In this document: in pieces, positions 8,497-20,894 of the stretch
How positions within the stretch are numbered: the stretch's first letter is position 1
Layout of the letters: each line of letters begins with the position of its first letter
Origin: Zoopage sp. CT-All
Lineage: Eukaryota > Zoopagomycota > Zoopagomycetes > Zoopagales > Zoopagaceae
Length of the DNA stretch: 33,427 nucleotides
Direction of reading: 5' to 3'
Assembly (NCBI GenBank): GCA_004114245.1
Contig: QZWS01000051.1
Coordinates: 1-33,427, forward strand
Program-made: the position numbers and the translations under genes
The notes under the pieces: generated by a model
Database searches by the model: none
The model's input: the letters and a program-made list of their open reading frames with translations, nothing else
Told to the model about the DNA's origin: nothing

Positions 8497-9507
8497 TCAC
8501 AGCTCGGAGCATATGGAACATTCGCACTCCAGGTTGTGGCCGAGTACGTACTTCCTCAGCGACGCGTAGCATTGGAATATGTACAGCCTGTCATACTTGT
8601 TCAAAATTGCATCACCCCGGATAATCGCACTGGTCGGAAAAGCGTATCGCCTGACGATCGTGACTTCATTGGGCCTATCCCCCTTTGCGACTGCGTCGGC
8701 CAAATCTTTGGTCACCCGAATAAGATAGAACGTGGGGCGTGTGCCTAGCATGGTGATACACGGAATGAGCTGTGATTTCTCGAGCTGCATCTTCTGGTAG
8801 GCTCTGATCCTGTTGTTCTCCTGAAAAGACGCTATGGCTTCCGCAATGACTTGCGCCTGAGAATTCACCGCCATGCGCTTCCTGGACTTCGCGCCAGTCA
8901 GGATCCAGTTGGCTGAAACTTGATCGCTCCTGTCCTTCTGCACTAGGAGCTTGATGGTACGCATGCGTGTCTCAATGTACAGATCGGGCCTGGCGATGGT
9001 TTGGCCTCCGTTCATGTCGAGTAGTATCTCTCTGGAGCCTCGTATGGTGAGATCCTGAACGTCGTACTTGAAATGCTCCAGCAATACTTTGCAGAGCAAG
9101 TCCGCGCCGTTTTCTAAGAACGCGTGCGTCCTGGTAATGCCAAGGATGGCTTTTACGAAACGGGTCACCGTAATGTCTTCGTAGTCAGGTCTCAGCTCCT
9201 TCCACTCCTCCGGATTAAAATTCGACAGATCAGCGGCGAGCAGCTTGTTGACGTCCTTCGAAAAGCTCGTAGGAGGCGGAGGGTTCTCGAGGAAGAAGTC
9301 GACAAAGCTCTCATCACGCACCTCGATTTTGAAGTACTCTAGCTCCTTATTGGACCATGCAGATCCGGGGACTGGTGAACGATTTCTCTCCAGACTGTAG
9401 CATAAGAGAGTTGATTCCGAGGAGGATGGATTCATGGGCTTCGATCGAGACGAACGTTGTGTGAATTCGGCGGTGAAGGGAAAGGATAAGACTGCATTTT
9501 ACGACTG
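8097..9507 (-). repeat. Duplicated unit, arm 2 of inverted pair
   Basis: Copy 2 with leader and 3' tail, in inverted orientation to 6059-7516 with a ~580-bp spacer. The tail also matches the copy 3 tail (TTTGGTTTTCAATTAC, ATTGGGCAATATA, GCAGCTAGATTATAT against 24180-24250). Boundaries are approximate. Confidence 0.7.
8497..9435 (-). CDS. PD-(D/E)XK-like fungal family protein, copy 2 (C-terminally truncated)
   Basis: Intronless, 312 aa, convergent with copy 1. RPD is intact (Asp151), but the strand reads LLVQKDR where the family usually has LLVQEDK, so both the acidic residue and the lysine are altered. The AQVIAEAIASFQENN helix is intact. It stops at TGA (8497-8499) just after CSICSEL. Copies 1 and 4 have CGG or CGA at that codon and run on for 8-9 residues. 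Reading through the TGA here would give the same-length tail, ending at a TAA that aligns with theirs, so the stop is a C-to-T transition. The loss is small and the gene otherwise looks intact. The leader matches the other copies (TTCACCGCC... ATCGAAGCCCATGAAT). Confidence 0.7.
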   Translation of the reverse strand: MNPSSSESTLLCYSLERNRSPVPGSAWSNKELEYFKIEVRDESFVDFFLENPPPPTSFSKDVNKLLAADLSNFNPEEWKELRPDYEDITVTRFVKAILGITRTHAFLENGADLLCKVLLEHFKYDVQDLTIRGSREILLDMNGGQTIARPDLYIETRMRTIKLLVQKDRSDQVSANWILTGAKSRKRMAVNSQAQVIAEAIASFQENNRIRAYQKMQLEKSQLIPCITMLGTRPTFYLIRVTKDLADAVAKGDRPNEVTIVRRYAFPTSAIIRGDAILNKYDRLYIFQCYASLRKYVLGHNLECECSICSEL

Positions 9508-9939
9508 ACCAGTATTGCAGCCACTTGCGAACTTGTGCAACCAACCAATTCAATTAATTGACACAATCTTGTATGGCCAAAGGGACCTGGGCGATCAGAA
9601 GCAGATGCCTTATCAATCGGTGGATGCTAATTATGTCGGAATTGAGGTATCCAGATCCAGCGACCACCTACAGTACTCCGCCCATCAACTGGAATAATAC
9701 TCAGCAACTACCCATGCTTCCACTTCTGATTCTAAGAATACAGCTGCTCAGCGATTCCTATGAAGCTACCAAATACTTCAACTCACCATCAAATTTATAC
9801 ACGGAGTATCCGCCCTCAAGGAACTGAATTGTGAAATATGCTGGATTCCATCTGGGCATTACAGCCACTCTCCAAACACTAATACACATATCCAGCTCGC
9901 TGTTAAATGCTGTACTCAACCATGCATACTTTGCAGCAC
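9436..9939. other. Intergenic region, copy 2 leader then unique sequence
   Basis: 9436-9507 is the conserved leader of copy 2. The rest, up to the tetraspanin stop, is moderately AT-rich with short open frames lacking recognisable motifs. I see no gene or RNA. Confidence 0.5.
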
Positions 9940-10668
9940 TTAATGCGCCCACTCAGATTTCGATGCAGCATATACACCGTCCCCAGAAATACGGGCCGCT
10001 TCGGCCTTCTTCTCCGCCATCAATTTGCGCGCCATATTCTCAAACCTCGCTTCGTCGTTGCACACCTGCACGAAAATTACGCCAATGAGAAATACAATCA
10101 CATCGAGCACTGTCAGCCCGAAAACAAACGTATAGATGTTCCGTAGATACGAATCCGCGTACCCATACACCAGATCTTGGCATCCGGGGAGCGACGACTG
10201 CTCAAAACAGGTATCGGTCACCGCGGGCGCATCGCGCGGCGACTGGAACCCGCAGCACGGGTTGATCGTCGAATCAAACTCCTGGAACGAGCGCCGAAGA
10301 TTATACGACCAAGTGGTGCGCCACGACACGCCCGAATCGTCGTGCATGGTAAGCGTCTCGTACCACACCCCGACGCCGAGCCCGATGCACGTCAGGGCGA
10401 GGCCGACCACGAGCCAGCAATACCACACCATCATCCAGCGCCGCTCCACCGGCTTCGCGTACCCCCAGAAGCCAACGAACGAGGTAAGGGTGATGAGAGT
10501 GCCGCCGATGATAAGCGAAAGGAGGTTGGAACGGGACACGACAGCGTTGCGGCGGGCCTCGGTGGTGGTGGAGAAATACACGCCGATGGCGAGCGAGAGC
10601 AGCCCTGAGGCAAGGAGGGTGAGGTTGAGGGTTAGGAAAGTGTACGCCGTGGGCTTGGAGATGGCCAT
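9940..10668 (-). CDS. Tetraspanin (fungal type)
   Basis: Single exon, 242 aa from the ATG at 10668. Four hydrophobic segments lie at about residues 9-32, 49-70, 79-102 and, after the large loop, 173-200. The large extracellular loop has the tetraspanin signature CCG (138-140, NPCCGFQSP) and further cysteines in TDTCFEQ and LPGC, giving the expected paired disulfides. The cytosolic C-terminus is K/E/A-rich. Fungal tetraspanins (Pls1, Tsp2 and Tsp3 types) are plasma-membrane organisers, with Pls1 needed for polarised penetration structures; which subtype this is cannot be told here. It is divergent from the mitochondrial ProRS gene, with 82 bp between start codons, so the two share a promoter region. 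An in-frame extension upstream to 10881 runs into that gene and is rejected. Confidence 0.88.
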   Translation of the reverse strand: MAISKPTAYTFLTLNLTLLASGLLSLAIGVYFSTTTEARRNAVVSRSNLLSLIIGGTLITLTSFVGFWGYAKPVERRWMMVWYCWLVVGLALTCIGLGVGVWYETLTMHDDSGVSWRTTWSYNLRRSFQEFDSTINPCCGFQSPRDAPAVTDTCFEQSSLPGCQDLVYGYADSYLRNIYTFVFGLTVLDVIVFLIGVIFVQVCNDEARFENMARKLMAEKKAEAARISGDGVYAASKSEWAH

Positions 10669-10750
10669 CGAGGGAGGGGCGGGCGGGATGATGAGGGGCG
10701 GGCGATAGCGTAGAGGCGATGTCGGGAGGTGAGGCCGCTGACGGACCGCC

Positions 10751-12742
<1,992 letters not shown>

Positions 12743-12866
12743 ACATCCGTCCAGCCATTGCTTTACAAAGATGGGGTCACAATTGCCACAGACGCTACAT
12801 ATCAATACACAATAGCAAAGCTATCAAGCTTCTTACGAATATTTATCCCCGCAGCCAAATCAGCCA

Positions 12867-14441
12867 CTATTGGCCAGGATTCCTCATTGCGGCATACCCA
12901 CGGATTAAGGCGCGCTCGGCCCCAGGAACGCCACGCGCTTGCTCCTGCTCAAGCGCCAGTATCGCATCGCGTCTAGTGACCCGTGTCTCGATGGGTGTTG
13001 GTCGATACTGTCGCCATCTCATATCTTGACCTACGCCTCCCGAAGCAGCCGATCCACCACTAGCAGCCGAAACCTGCCACGATTTTCGCTTTCCACCAAT
13101 CGCCCGTCTAACCGCCTCGTTCGTCTGTGCCTGCTGAACCTCCTCGGTGACAAACCCACGCCTACTGGAACTAGGCGCAGCGCCTGTTGCAGCTGCCTTT
13201 TTGCCTCGCTTGGAATCCAGCAAACGGTCTTTTTGCTGCTGCCGCAATTCTGCGCGTGCTCTCGCATCACGCATGTACTGCATCTCTCCAAGGTGCTCGA
13301 CATGGGCGAGGGTGTACAACTCTGACCGAGGATCGCGGTGCGTTTCGACCTCGTACGGTGGCGGAGGCAGCATTGGATCCTGTGGCGCATCCAGGATCGA
13401 GCGAATATCATATGTGCGTATGCGGTGGTGCGTGATGGCGACGGTGCGCTCGACCAAGTCCGAGAGGCGGAGGGTCAGGACTTGGGCCATGTAGGACAGG
13501 GCAGAATCGTCGATGCTACTGACACCTTGAGCAGAGGCTAGATGTGCAACAGAGCGTGCCACGTCAGAGCAGGCGTGAGGTGATTAAAGGCCAACCTTGA
13601 TGAAGCACAATGCTCTGCAGAATGCTCGTATCAATGAGGCTTTGCTGCGACGCTTGAGCAAGGCCGGCAGCAAGCTGTGCGGGGGTGTAGGCAGCCGTTT
13701 GCCGCACTCCACGGGAATCAACATCCTGCAGCATGATCGTCGGATAGTCTGACTACAACCCAGTGGCTTACTTGGGCATACAGCGAAACATCATGAAAAA
13801 AATCCAGAGCTTTGTCGTCACCGGCATCATCGTTCGCAGGACTAGCCATTAGGCGACAGTTAGATGGCCCTGATGAATTGCAACATACGGAGCATCTGTA
13901 CGGCCAGCACCAGTGCCAGCACGCGGAAGAGCGGATGATCTAGTAAGCAGGGTAAGCAGCGGATGAGGCGAAGGGGCACTTGCATCGCACGCGCGCCTGA
14001 GTGCCCACTTGCTTGTGCAGTAGCCATCGAGGATGCTGCAGTACGAGCATGGCTCAAGGTTGCAGCACCCGCTGTCCTCTGCCGCTTCGTAGCAGACCCG
14101 TGACGAGCTGAGCCCGTAGCTTTGGTCCCATTTGTCCGTCCGCTCGGCAGGTCGTCATCCTCCTCCCCATCCGATTCCTGGTAATTCACAACGGATCGTT
14201 TTCGATGGCCTGGCGGCTGCATCTCCCCGTTCTGAGTGGCTGGTTGCTGCGGGTAGTCGAGGGCTGGGGTGGGAAGATCGACGCTGGGACCGCGTTGAAG
14301 CCGCGCTGGTCTGCCGCGCGGACGAGTCACGTCCGATACTGACGACTCTGCGCTTGCTTGAGAATGGTTATGCGGCGGGGGCTGCGGCGAGTGAAGACCG
14401 GGACGGGGTGCGACGGGTGCGACGGTTGCGATGTGGCTCAT
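12867..14441 (-). CDS. TAF4: TFIID subunit TAF4-like protein
   Basis: The C-terminal exons are firm: 13889 and upward, 13841-13772, 13725-13596 and 13537-12867. They are joined by introns 13888-13842 (GTATGT, CTAAC, CTAG), 13771-13726 (GTAAGC, GCAG) and 13595-13538. The frame closes exactly. The C-terminal domain resembles TAF4: a histone-fold-like helix (LSYMAQVLTLRLSDLVERTV with AITHHR), a basic RKSW segment, and the ending RVTRRDAILALEQEQ...RALIRGYA. TAF4 pairs with TAF12 in TFIID at core promoters. The N-terminus from the ATG at 14441 (MSHIATVAP) is P/S-rich with KRSVVNYQESDGEEDDD. Connecting it needs one more frame-shifting intron; the best candidate is 14097-14036 (62 nt), but this is unproven. 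A TATA-like TTATAA lies about 40 bp upstream. An alternative start is the ATG at 13849 (MASPANDD). Family assignment is moderately sure. Confidence 0.65.
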
Positions 14442-15015
14442 GTAGCTAGAAAAGCAGCAATCGCAAGCAGCAAAATAGTTATAAAAGGCTCGCTCGCAGG
14501 ACGGCTTATGGGATACCGCCATCGAGGGCTTGGATGTCTGCGAGTGATCAGAATGGCGTTATAAAACTGCCTGCGCGCTTGATGCAGTGCTTGATGGAAT
14601 GGTTTCCGGATTTGGAGAAAGGCAGTAGGGTAGTGGGGGTGTCAGTTCTGATGGAATGTTCCCCAGCTAGGAGATTGCTTATCAGGTCTGGGACAACCTT
14701 ATTTCTTCCCATTACTATAATAGTCTGAATTGACTCTTCTCGTAGCTAGAATACATGCTCAAATAGCAGATAAGTGATTTAGTAAGCACAGTTAATTAGA
14801 TAAGGCCAGCAAGCTGTATTGCCAAAGCCTGTTAAGGAAACACAGCACGCAACATACCCATATGCCATAGACACAGGATTGATATATGCGCTATATTTAA
14901 ACACTAAAACGCCCTACAATGCACTGAAACTCCCTCAACTCCGCGAATCCATCGCCATGCGTAAAGCCCAGTGGGAACGCGAAGCATTCGTCATTTATCT
15001 CGCCCATCCGAGTGG
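14442..15015. other. Divergent promoter region between TAF4-like and PDK1 genes
   Basis: The TAF4-like gene has a TATA-like element at about 14478-14484 (minus strand). The right half is AT-rich (about 14690-14930). Short open frames here lack family motifs. I see no further gene. Confidence 0.5.
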
Positions 15016-17230
15016 ATGCCGCGACCATCAACCCAGCAGCAGCACCACGTTTCTTTCTCCTTCGCCACGCCGTCTGCTCCCGCGCCTCCGCATCCGCCAC
15101 CGCCACCCCCGCCGCTCACCGCAGAGAACATCGCCCTCATGCAGCAGCGCCACGAGGACGAACGGCAGCGCGCCATTGCCGAAGCCGCGCGCATCAACGC
15201 CGTCAAGCGTGAGCAGGAGTCGCTGCTGCGGCTGCAGAAAAAGCGGCGTCCGTCGGGGTACATGCTGCCTGATCGCGGGTCAAAGTACACCGTGCAGGAT
15301 TTCTTGTTTGGCACCACCCTCGGCGAAGGCTCCTACTCCACCGTGGTGCTGGCCATGGAGAAATCCTCCAAGCTGCAGTTCGCCGCCAAGGTGCTGGACA
15401 AGAAGCATATTATACGGGAGAAGAAGGTCAAGTATGTGAATGTGGAGAAGCTGACGCTGTCGAGGCTCAAGGACCATCCGGGTGTGATTCGTTTGCACTG
15501 CACGTTCCAGGATCCACGCTCCCTGTGTATCCGCCATCGTCTTGCATTGCACGCTTGTTGCTGACCACCATCCAGACTACATCCTCGATTATGCGCCGAA
15601 CGGAGAACTACTCTCTTGGATTCGCAAAGTCGGCTCGTTTGATGCGGCAACAACGCGGTTCTATGCCGCGGAAATCGCCACCGCCATCGAGTATCTCCAC
15701 ACCTGCGGTGTTATCCATCGCGACCTCAAACCGGAAAAGCAGGCTCCTAAACCCAAGTCGCTTCGTTCTGATCGTGCCTAGTGTTTTACTCGATGCTGAT
15801 ATGCATGTCAAGATCACAGACTTTGGCACCGCGCGGATGATTGGAGAGACCGAGCCTCAGTCCAATCTAGATGGTGGGTTGGATCCGCCATACCTGCCGA
15901 ACTCCATCTTGCATAGAAATGCGCTCCAATTCCTTTGTTGGCACGGCCGAATACGTCTCGCCCGAACTGCTGACCGAGAAATCCGCAGGCAGAGGGTAAA
16001 CCCGACCCTGCATGCCGCCGTCTCTAACGCTCCACAGATCCGATTGGTGGGCGTTTGGGTGCATGCTATACCAGCTTCTGTCTGGCCGCCCGCCATTTCG
16101 TGCCTCGAACGAGTACCAGACCTTTCAGCTCATCACTGGGCTCAAGTACACGTTCCCGCCCGGGTTCCCATCCCTGGCCGCAGATCTCATCCGAAGGCTG
16201 CTGACGCTAAACCCGGTCGACCGGATCACACACGGTGGGCCCGAAGGCATGGTCCGGCTGCGTGCCCATGGCTTCTTCCGTGGCACCAATTGGAAGGATT
16301 TATGGAACCAGACGCCACCCAAGATTGGCGGGTATCTACCGGCGCGAATTGACGAGGAAGCAGCGGCAGTGGTTGATCCTGAATTGGTGACAACAATATC
16401 GGTTGCCGAGGAGCCCATTGCTACCACTCTACTCAAAGAAACGGAGCTTCGCAGTGGACACGATCTATTTAACAACGACGGAATTCCGTGGATAGGGATG
16501 ATTGATTATGGGGACAGCTCCGTGCCAACCTCGCCCACGACGACCGAAGCGAGTCAAGCAATGTCGCCCAGGACGCAAATTGCACCCGGGCTGAGAATCG
16601 CTGGCGTTGGACCCGAGATACCCGAGCACGCAGTTCGACTATCACGCGCAGACAGCTTAAGCAGCGGCGCACTAGGCCTGAGTGGCACGGACACGCCGCT
16701 GTCGAGAACGCAGACGCCATCGAGTCGCGAGTTGCGCTGTAGCGGAGCAGTGCAGGTCCAACAGCAACAGGAGAATGAGGCATCCCTAAACGCAGCGCTG
16801 CAGCGTGAGGCCGAGAAGCAGCGTGCGGCGGAATTGCGAGCTCAACGCGAAGCAGAGCGACAACCGCGTTGGAGCGAGATAATTTTCCCTCAAGAGCAGG
16901 TCATTCGTCACGGACTCGTGTTCCGCCGACGCGGTCTGTTCAGCAAAAAACGCCTGCTATTCTTGACCGACCGACCAAGGCTGTTCTATGTTGAGCAGAA
17001 GAGCCTGAGCGTGTGCGGGGAAGTGTTTTTGAGTCCACGGATGGTGATTGAGCTTAAAGATGAACGCAATTTCTTTGTGCATACGGTGAGTCCTGCACTT
17101 GTGTGTGTGTCATGCTGACACGTGGTAGCCGCAAAAGATTCATTATTTCGAAGACGTGAGCGGCGGTGCTGCTGAATGGGTTGAGGCGATTCGCAAGCAG
17201 CTTGCGGATGCCTACGGACCAGCGATGTAA
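15016..17230 (+). CDS. PDPK1: PDK1/Pkh-type protein kinase with C-terminal PH domain
   Basis: Six exons: 15016-15526, 15576-15738, 15782-15873, 15917-15995, 16038-17085 and 17129-17230; 664 aa. It is the master AGC-kinase activator, phosphorylating activation loops. A P-rich tail and a charged coiled coil (about 30-75) precede the kinase domain: LGEGSYSTVV glycine loop, FAAKVL lysine, YYILDYAPNGELLSWI hinge, HRDLKPEN, ITDFGTAR, and the activation loop SNSFVGTAEYVSPELL, whose serine is the PDK1 auto-site. DWWAFGCMLYQLL follows. A linker with Q/E/R-rich coil leads to a PH domain (from about RHGLVFRRRG to the end, with FFVHT-PQKIHYFED across the last intron). Yeast Pkh1/2 lack a recognisable PH domain, so this resembles the animal form. 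Intron 2 is GC-AG. The start is chosen as the first in-frame ATG. It is convergent with UBL3. Confidence 0.92.
15739..15781 (+). other. GC-AG intron in PDK1 gene
   Basis: 43 nt, donor GAAAA|GCAGGC, acceptor CCTAG|TGTT. The junction completes the Asn of HRDLKPEN-VLLDADMHV. No GT donor exists nearby that would preserve the catalytic loop. Confidence 0.8.
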
Positions 17231-17401
17231 GGGGGCGGTTGGAAAATGATGGAAGTGCGTCGATGTATACCAAATTTAGATTTGCATAGTATGGATACAA
17301 CAAGAGTGAGCACTCACGAACATCTGAAAGCGGAGAGGAGAAGGACAGCAGCAGAGCGTAGAATAGATTAGAGCAATGTCGACGGATGGAGCCAGGCTGC
17401 C

Positions 17402-18006
17402 TCAGAGGATAATGCAACAGCAGCACTTTTCCTCGCCATCGAGCACCTCCGCTTGTGACCCACGCTTCTTGGCCGCTACCAAATACACCGAGAGTAAATA
17501 GGGGGATTAAAGGTGGAGAGGAGCGCACATTCAGTGATCGATGGCGACGTTTGCTTCACCACAAGATGTGCAATCGTCGTCCCGCCCGCCGCAATTTTAT
17601 TCGCTAAATGACGGGTACCCAAGTTAGCACAAGAATGAGACGAGACGGTGGGAAATGACTCAGTACCCTGCAGCGAACTGGCATCCTCCAAAAACCGGCC
17701 CAAATACACGACCTTCAGCGCCTCTGGCCCGCTCGGCACCGGCACCACCTCTGCCCACTCTTTTGGCCATCGTGTCAGCATATCCATCTTCACGTCCCGC
17801 ACGAGCGCATCCCTTGCATACCGAAATGTGTGGCGGTGGCCCGAGACCAGCAGCAGCGTCAGATCGACCTGATCGTCCGGAACCACGGTGGCGGCGTCAT
17901 TGTTTGGGGCGGTGACGGCCGAGGACACGCTCAGGCGGCGAGTGGTCGCTGTCGCGGGGGACACGGAGAGGATGTCGGAGGAGATGCCGATGGATTCGGG
18001 AGCCAT
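17402..18006 (-). CDS. UBL3: Membrane-anchored ubiquitin-fold protein (UBL3/MUB type)
   Basis: Three exons: 18006-17667, 17603-17529 and 17475-17402; 162 aa. Introns are 17666-17604 (GTACTG, GCTAAC, TTAG) and 17528-17476 (GTGCGC...GTAG). An S/T/A-rich N-terminal extension of about 55 residues precedes the ubiquitin fold (DLTLLLVSGHRHTFRY, WPKEW, LKVVYLGRFLEDASSLQ, GGTTIAHLVVKQ). The last exon ends EEKCCCCIIL-stop: a CaaX box (CIIL, geranylgeranylation-type leucine end) preceded by cysteines suited to palmitoylation, as in UBL3/MUB proteins. In animals and plants these dock E2 enzymes at membranes or sort cargo. Without the last splice the protein would end in an unprenylated tail, so the three-exon model is strongly favoured. 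The start is the ATG at 18006, 54 bp from the divergent NAA15 start. Confidence 0.92.
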
Positions 18007-18060
18007 GGCGACAGCAATTTGGGAGCTGCCGCTTGACTGGCGCCTTTTCACTGCGATTCG

Positions 18061-20894
18061 ATGAGTGCCGCGAAGGTGTCCAAGCAGCGCCCGCTGGCCT
18101 CCAAGGAGGCAGCCGCGTTCAAGCAGATCTTGGCAAGGCTATAAATAGAACGCGCTTGTGTAATAACGCGTTAGATGTAGCAATGCTATGAGGCGAAGCA
18201 ATACAAGAAGGCGCTGAAGCTCGCCGATGCAATCCTGAAAAAGGCCCCAGACCATGGCGAGACCCTCGCTATGCGCGGCCTCCTCCTGCAATCCATGGGA
18301 CGGCCGTCGGACGACGCCTACGATTGCGTGCGTCGCGGCCTCCGCATGGATCTGACCTCGCACATCACGTGGCATGTCTACGGCTTGATGCGCCGCGCGG
18401 ATAAGGAGTACCTGGAGGCAATCAAGTGCTATCGCAACGCGCTACGCTACGATCCAAACAATATCGCGATTATGCGCGATATGTCACTCTTGCTGATACA
18501 CACACGTCAATACGCAGCGTATGTGGATGCCCGCGCCGCGCAGCTGAAGCTGCAGCCCGCACAGGCAGCGTCATGGTTGGGTCTTGCCGTGGCGTACTAC
18601 ATTGCCGGATTACCGGAGCAGTGTGTCCAGCTGGTGTCCAAATTTCTGGAGAATATTTCCGTTCGCCCGACGCCCGAATCCCGTGACCCGTTCTACTCGG
18701 AAATGGTGTGGCTGAGCAACCTGTGCCTCGGGTCGAACCCGTCGCTAGCACTGGAGGATCTCGAGAAGCAGGCTGGGATGTTTGTGGATCAGGATTTGAT
18801 ATGCTGGCGCCGCGTCCAAATCCTTGGGTCCATGGGTCGTGCTGACGAAGCACAGAAACGACTCTGGCCTATGCTGTGCGTCAGCCCAGACTCGAAGCAG
18901 ATCCTGGAGGCGTACCTCTCATGCGTCATCCGCAATGCATGCCCGCTTACAGATAAAGCGATTAGCTGGGCTGCCGAGGAACGTACATCGGTAGTCGCGG
19001 AGTGCTCCATCCTCCGCGCTGCGCTCCCAAAGTCATCCCTCCTGCGGTGGTACCCGCTTTCCTATGCCGCCACTGAGGAATTTGAGCCGCTTGTGGAAGA
19101 CTATCTCCGCGCTGGCATTCGCCGTGGCGTCCCATCGCTGTTTGTCTCGCTCAAGACGCTTTATCCCATCCCTCTACATATCCTTGCACGCGATGCTATT
19201 CCGAATCCAACTTCAAGCGAGGTGAAAGTGGCCCAGGATCGGGCCGCCGTCATTCAGCGACTTGTGCATGGGTACGAAACGAATTTAACGACATCAGGGT
19301 CATTCCATGATTCGGCTGCTGCCACGAAAGAGCGTGATCCGACTGCTTCCCTCATCTGGACCCGCCTCTATCTCGCACTTCACTACGACCGACTCCAGGA
19401 TCTTACCAAGGCAACCAAATATATCAATTTAGCAATCGAACACGAGGATGTACGCGATGACATGCGTCTGGATTTGCTCCGAACTAAAGCCAAGATTCTG
19501 AAGCACGGCGGGGATGTCCGTGCTGCCTGGGCAGTGCTCGAAGAGGCCCGTGCCCTGGCTGTCTCGGACCGTTGGATTTGTAACAAGAGCGTCAAGTATG
19601 CACTTCGGTGTGGTGAGATCGAGCGGGCCTCGGAAATTGTGGGCATTTTCACCAAGGTTGGCGTTTGCTGATGTATCGATGCATCCGACGGACAACGTTG
19701 AGTAGAAAAATGTGGAACCGACCAAGGATCTGAATGACATGGAGGCGCTATGGTATCTCCATGAACTTGCACAGGCGCATCGGCGTACTGGTCGTGTTGC
19801 ACAAGCACTCAAGACGTTTCATCAAATTGATAAAGTGAACCAGCAATGCTTACACCCATTGGCAACTAATGGACTTGGCATTCTAGATTTTCAATGTATT
19901 CTTTGACGATCACATGGATTTCCACGGATACAGCATTCGCAAGGCAATGATGCGACCCTATTTTGAGTGGGTGCAGAGCGTTGTAGTATGATGTGGTTGC
20001 TAACGTTGCGTAGACTGCTGTCGTTCGAGGATACATTACGCTCGCATCCCTTTTATATCCGCTCTGCTGTCGCTGCAATTGAGGTGTACCTTGAGCTGCA
20101 CCAAGCCAACACCCGTACTGCTGCCAGCACTAATGGTGGTGGGTTGTGTCCTGGCTCCTTGCCGATTTCTGATTTAATTGACAGATGCCTTGTCAGCTGC
20201 CGAAATAAAGAAGCTGAAGAATAAGCAGCGCAAGGCCGAGCGTAAGGGGGCCGCTGAGACTCCCAAGACCGTCACTGTCGATGCCAATAAGACGGCCGCG
20301 ATACCGGCAGCCGAAGTCGAAGACGTTGACAAGTTTAGCAAGGCAAGCTTTGGCCTGGTATTGTGTGTGTGTGAGCTGACGTTTACCGGGACACAGATAG
20401 CCGACCCGCTCGCTGAGGCCGCCAAGTTTTTGAGCTTCCTTCATGATCAAGCACCTAATAATCCAAACATCCTCAAAGTGACATTCGAGTATTATTTAGC
20501 TAAGGGTCTGATACTGGCTTCAATGCTGCTGGTGCTAAAGATCCCCACAGGTCAATATCTTCTTGCTCTACGCACTCTCGCAGTCATGTCCAAGAGCGAC
20601 CACCTTGGCGCAGATGTTGTTCTGGGGCTTGTTCGACTCACAGCGGTATCTAATCGTTGTTTGGATGTCACCGTCAAAGCGGCTATCGACGCTTCAGTGT
20701 CTAAACTCACTGGCGGTGCCTCTGTACTTGATTTCAGCCAAGCCGAGATGGAAAAATATCCTGACAATGCCCGCTATCGCAGCGCAGGTAAGTTCTTGCA
20801 GAGTAATGTCAGTACTTACATTCGGGCAGCTGCTGAAGCAATAAGTACGCTTAAAGGCGATCATAATGCAGCATTGGTTGGCGCTGGGACGTAA
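18061..20894 (+). CDS. NAA15: NatA N-terminal acetyltransferase auxiliary subunit
   Basis: Nine exons: 18061-18132, 18181-19656, 19706-19834, 19887-19966, 20014-20135, 20185-20357, 20397-20505, 20551-20787 and 20830-20894; 820 aa, close to yeast Nat1 (854) and human (866). It is the TPR scaffold that anchors catalytic Naa10 to the ribosome for co-translational N-acetylation. Evidence runs the whole length: FKQIL-QCYEAKQY, GETLAMRGLLL, HVYGLMRRADKEY, CYRNALRYDPNN, DMEALWYLHELAQAH, YFELLSFEDTLRSHPFY, EIKKLKNKQRKAERK (basic helix) and AKGQYLLALRTL. Intron 1 is GC-AG. Introns 6-8 (20358-20396, 20506-20550, 20788-20829) are multiples of three and look like open reading frame, but splicing restores family alignment at introns 7 and 8; intron 6 is less certain. 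Confidence 0.92.
18133..18180 (+). other. GC-AG intron in NAA15 gene
   Basis: 48 nt, donor TTG|GCAAGG, branch-like AATAAC, acceptor GTAG|CAA. It joins FKQIL to QCYEAKQY, the same spacing as in human NAA15. The unspliced frame meets TAA at 18142, and no GT donor precedes it that keeps the motif. Confidence 0.8.

Noticed and set aside
8434-8748. 104-aa plus-strand frame after the inverted-repeat spacer
   Set aside because: It is the reverse strand of the copy 2 C-terminus; equivalent antisense frames appear at the other copies for the same reason.
13860-14522. A separate membrane protein ending in a hydrophobic LALVLAVQMLRML tail, or an Snf5/Sfh1-like protein suggested by RKRSVVNYQESDGEEDDD
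   Set aside because: The hydrophobic tail is read past a canonical GTATGT donor in the wrong frame. No Snf5 domain follows, and the acidic motif alone is too weak.
19967-20013. A fourth GC-AG intron in NAA15 (donor at 19971)
   Set aside because: A GT donor at 19967 gives YFELLSFEDTLRSHPFY, which aligns without gaps to human NAA15, so the normal GT-AG model is better.
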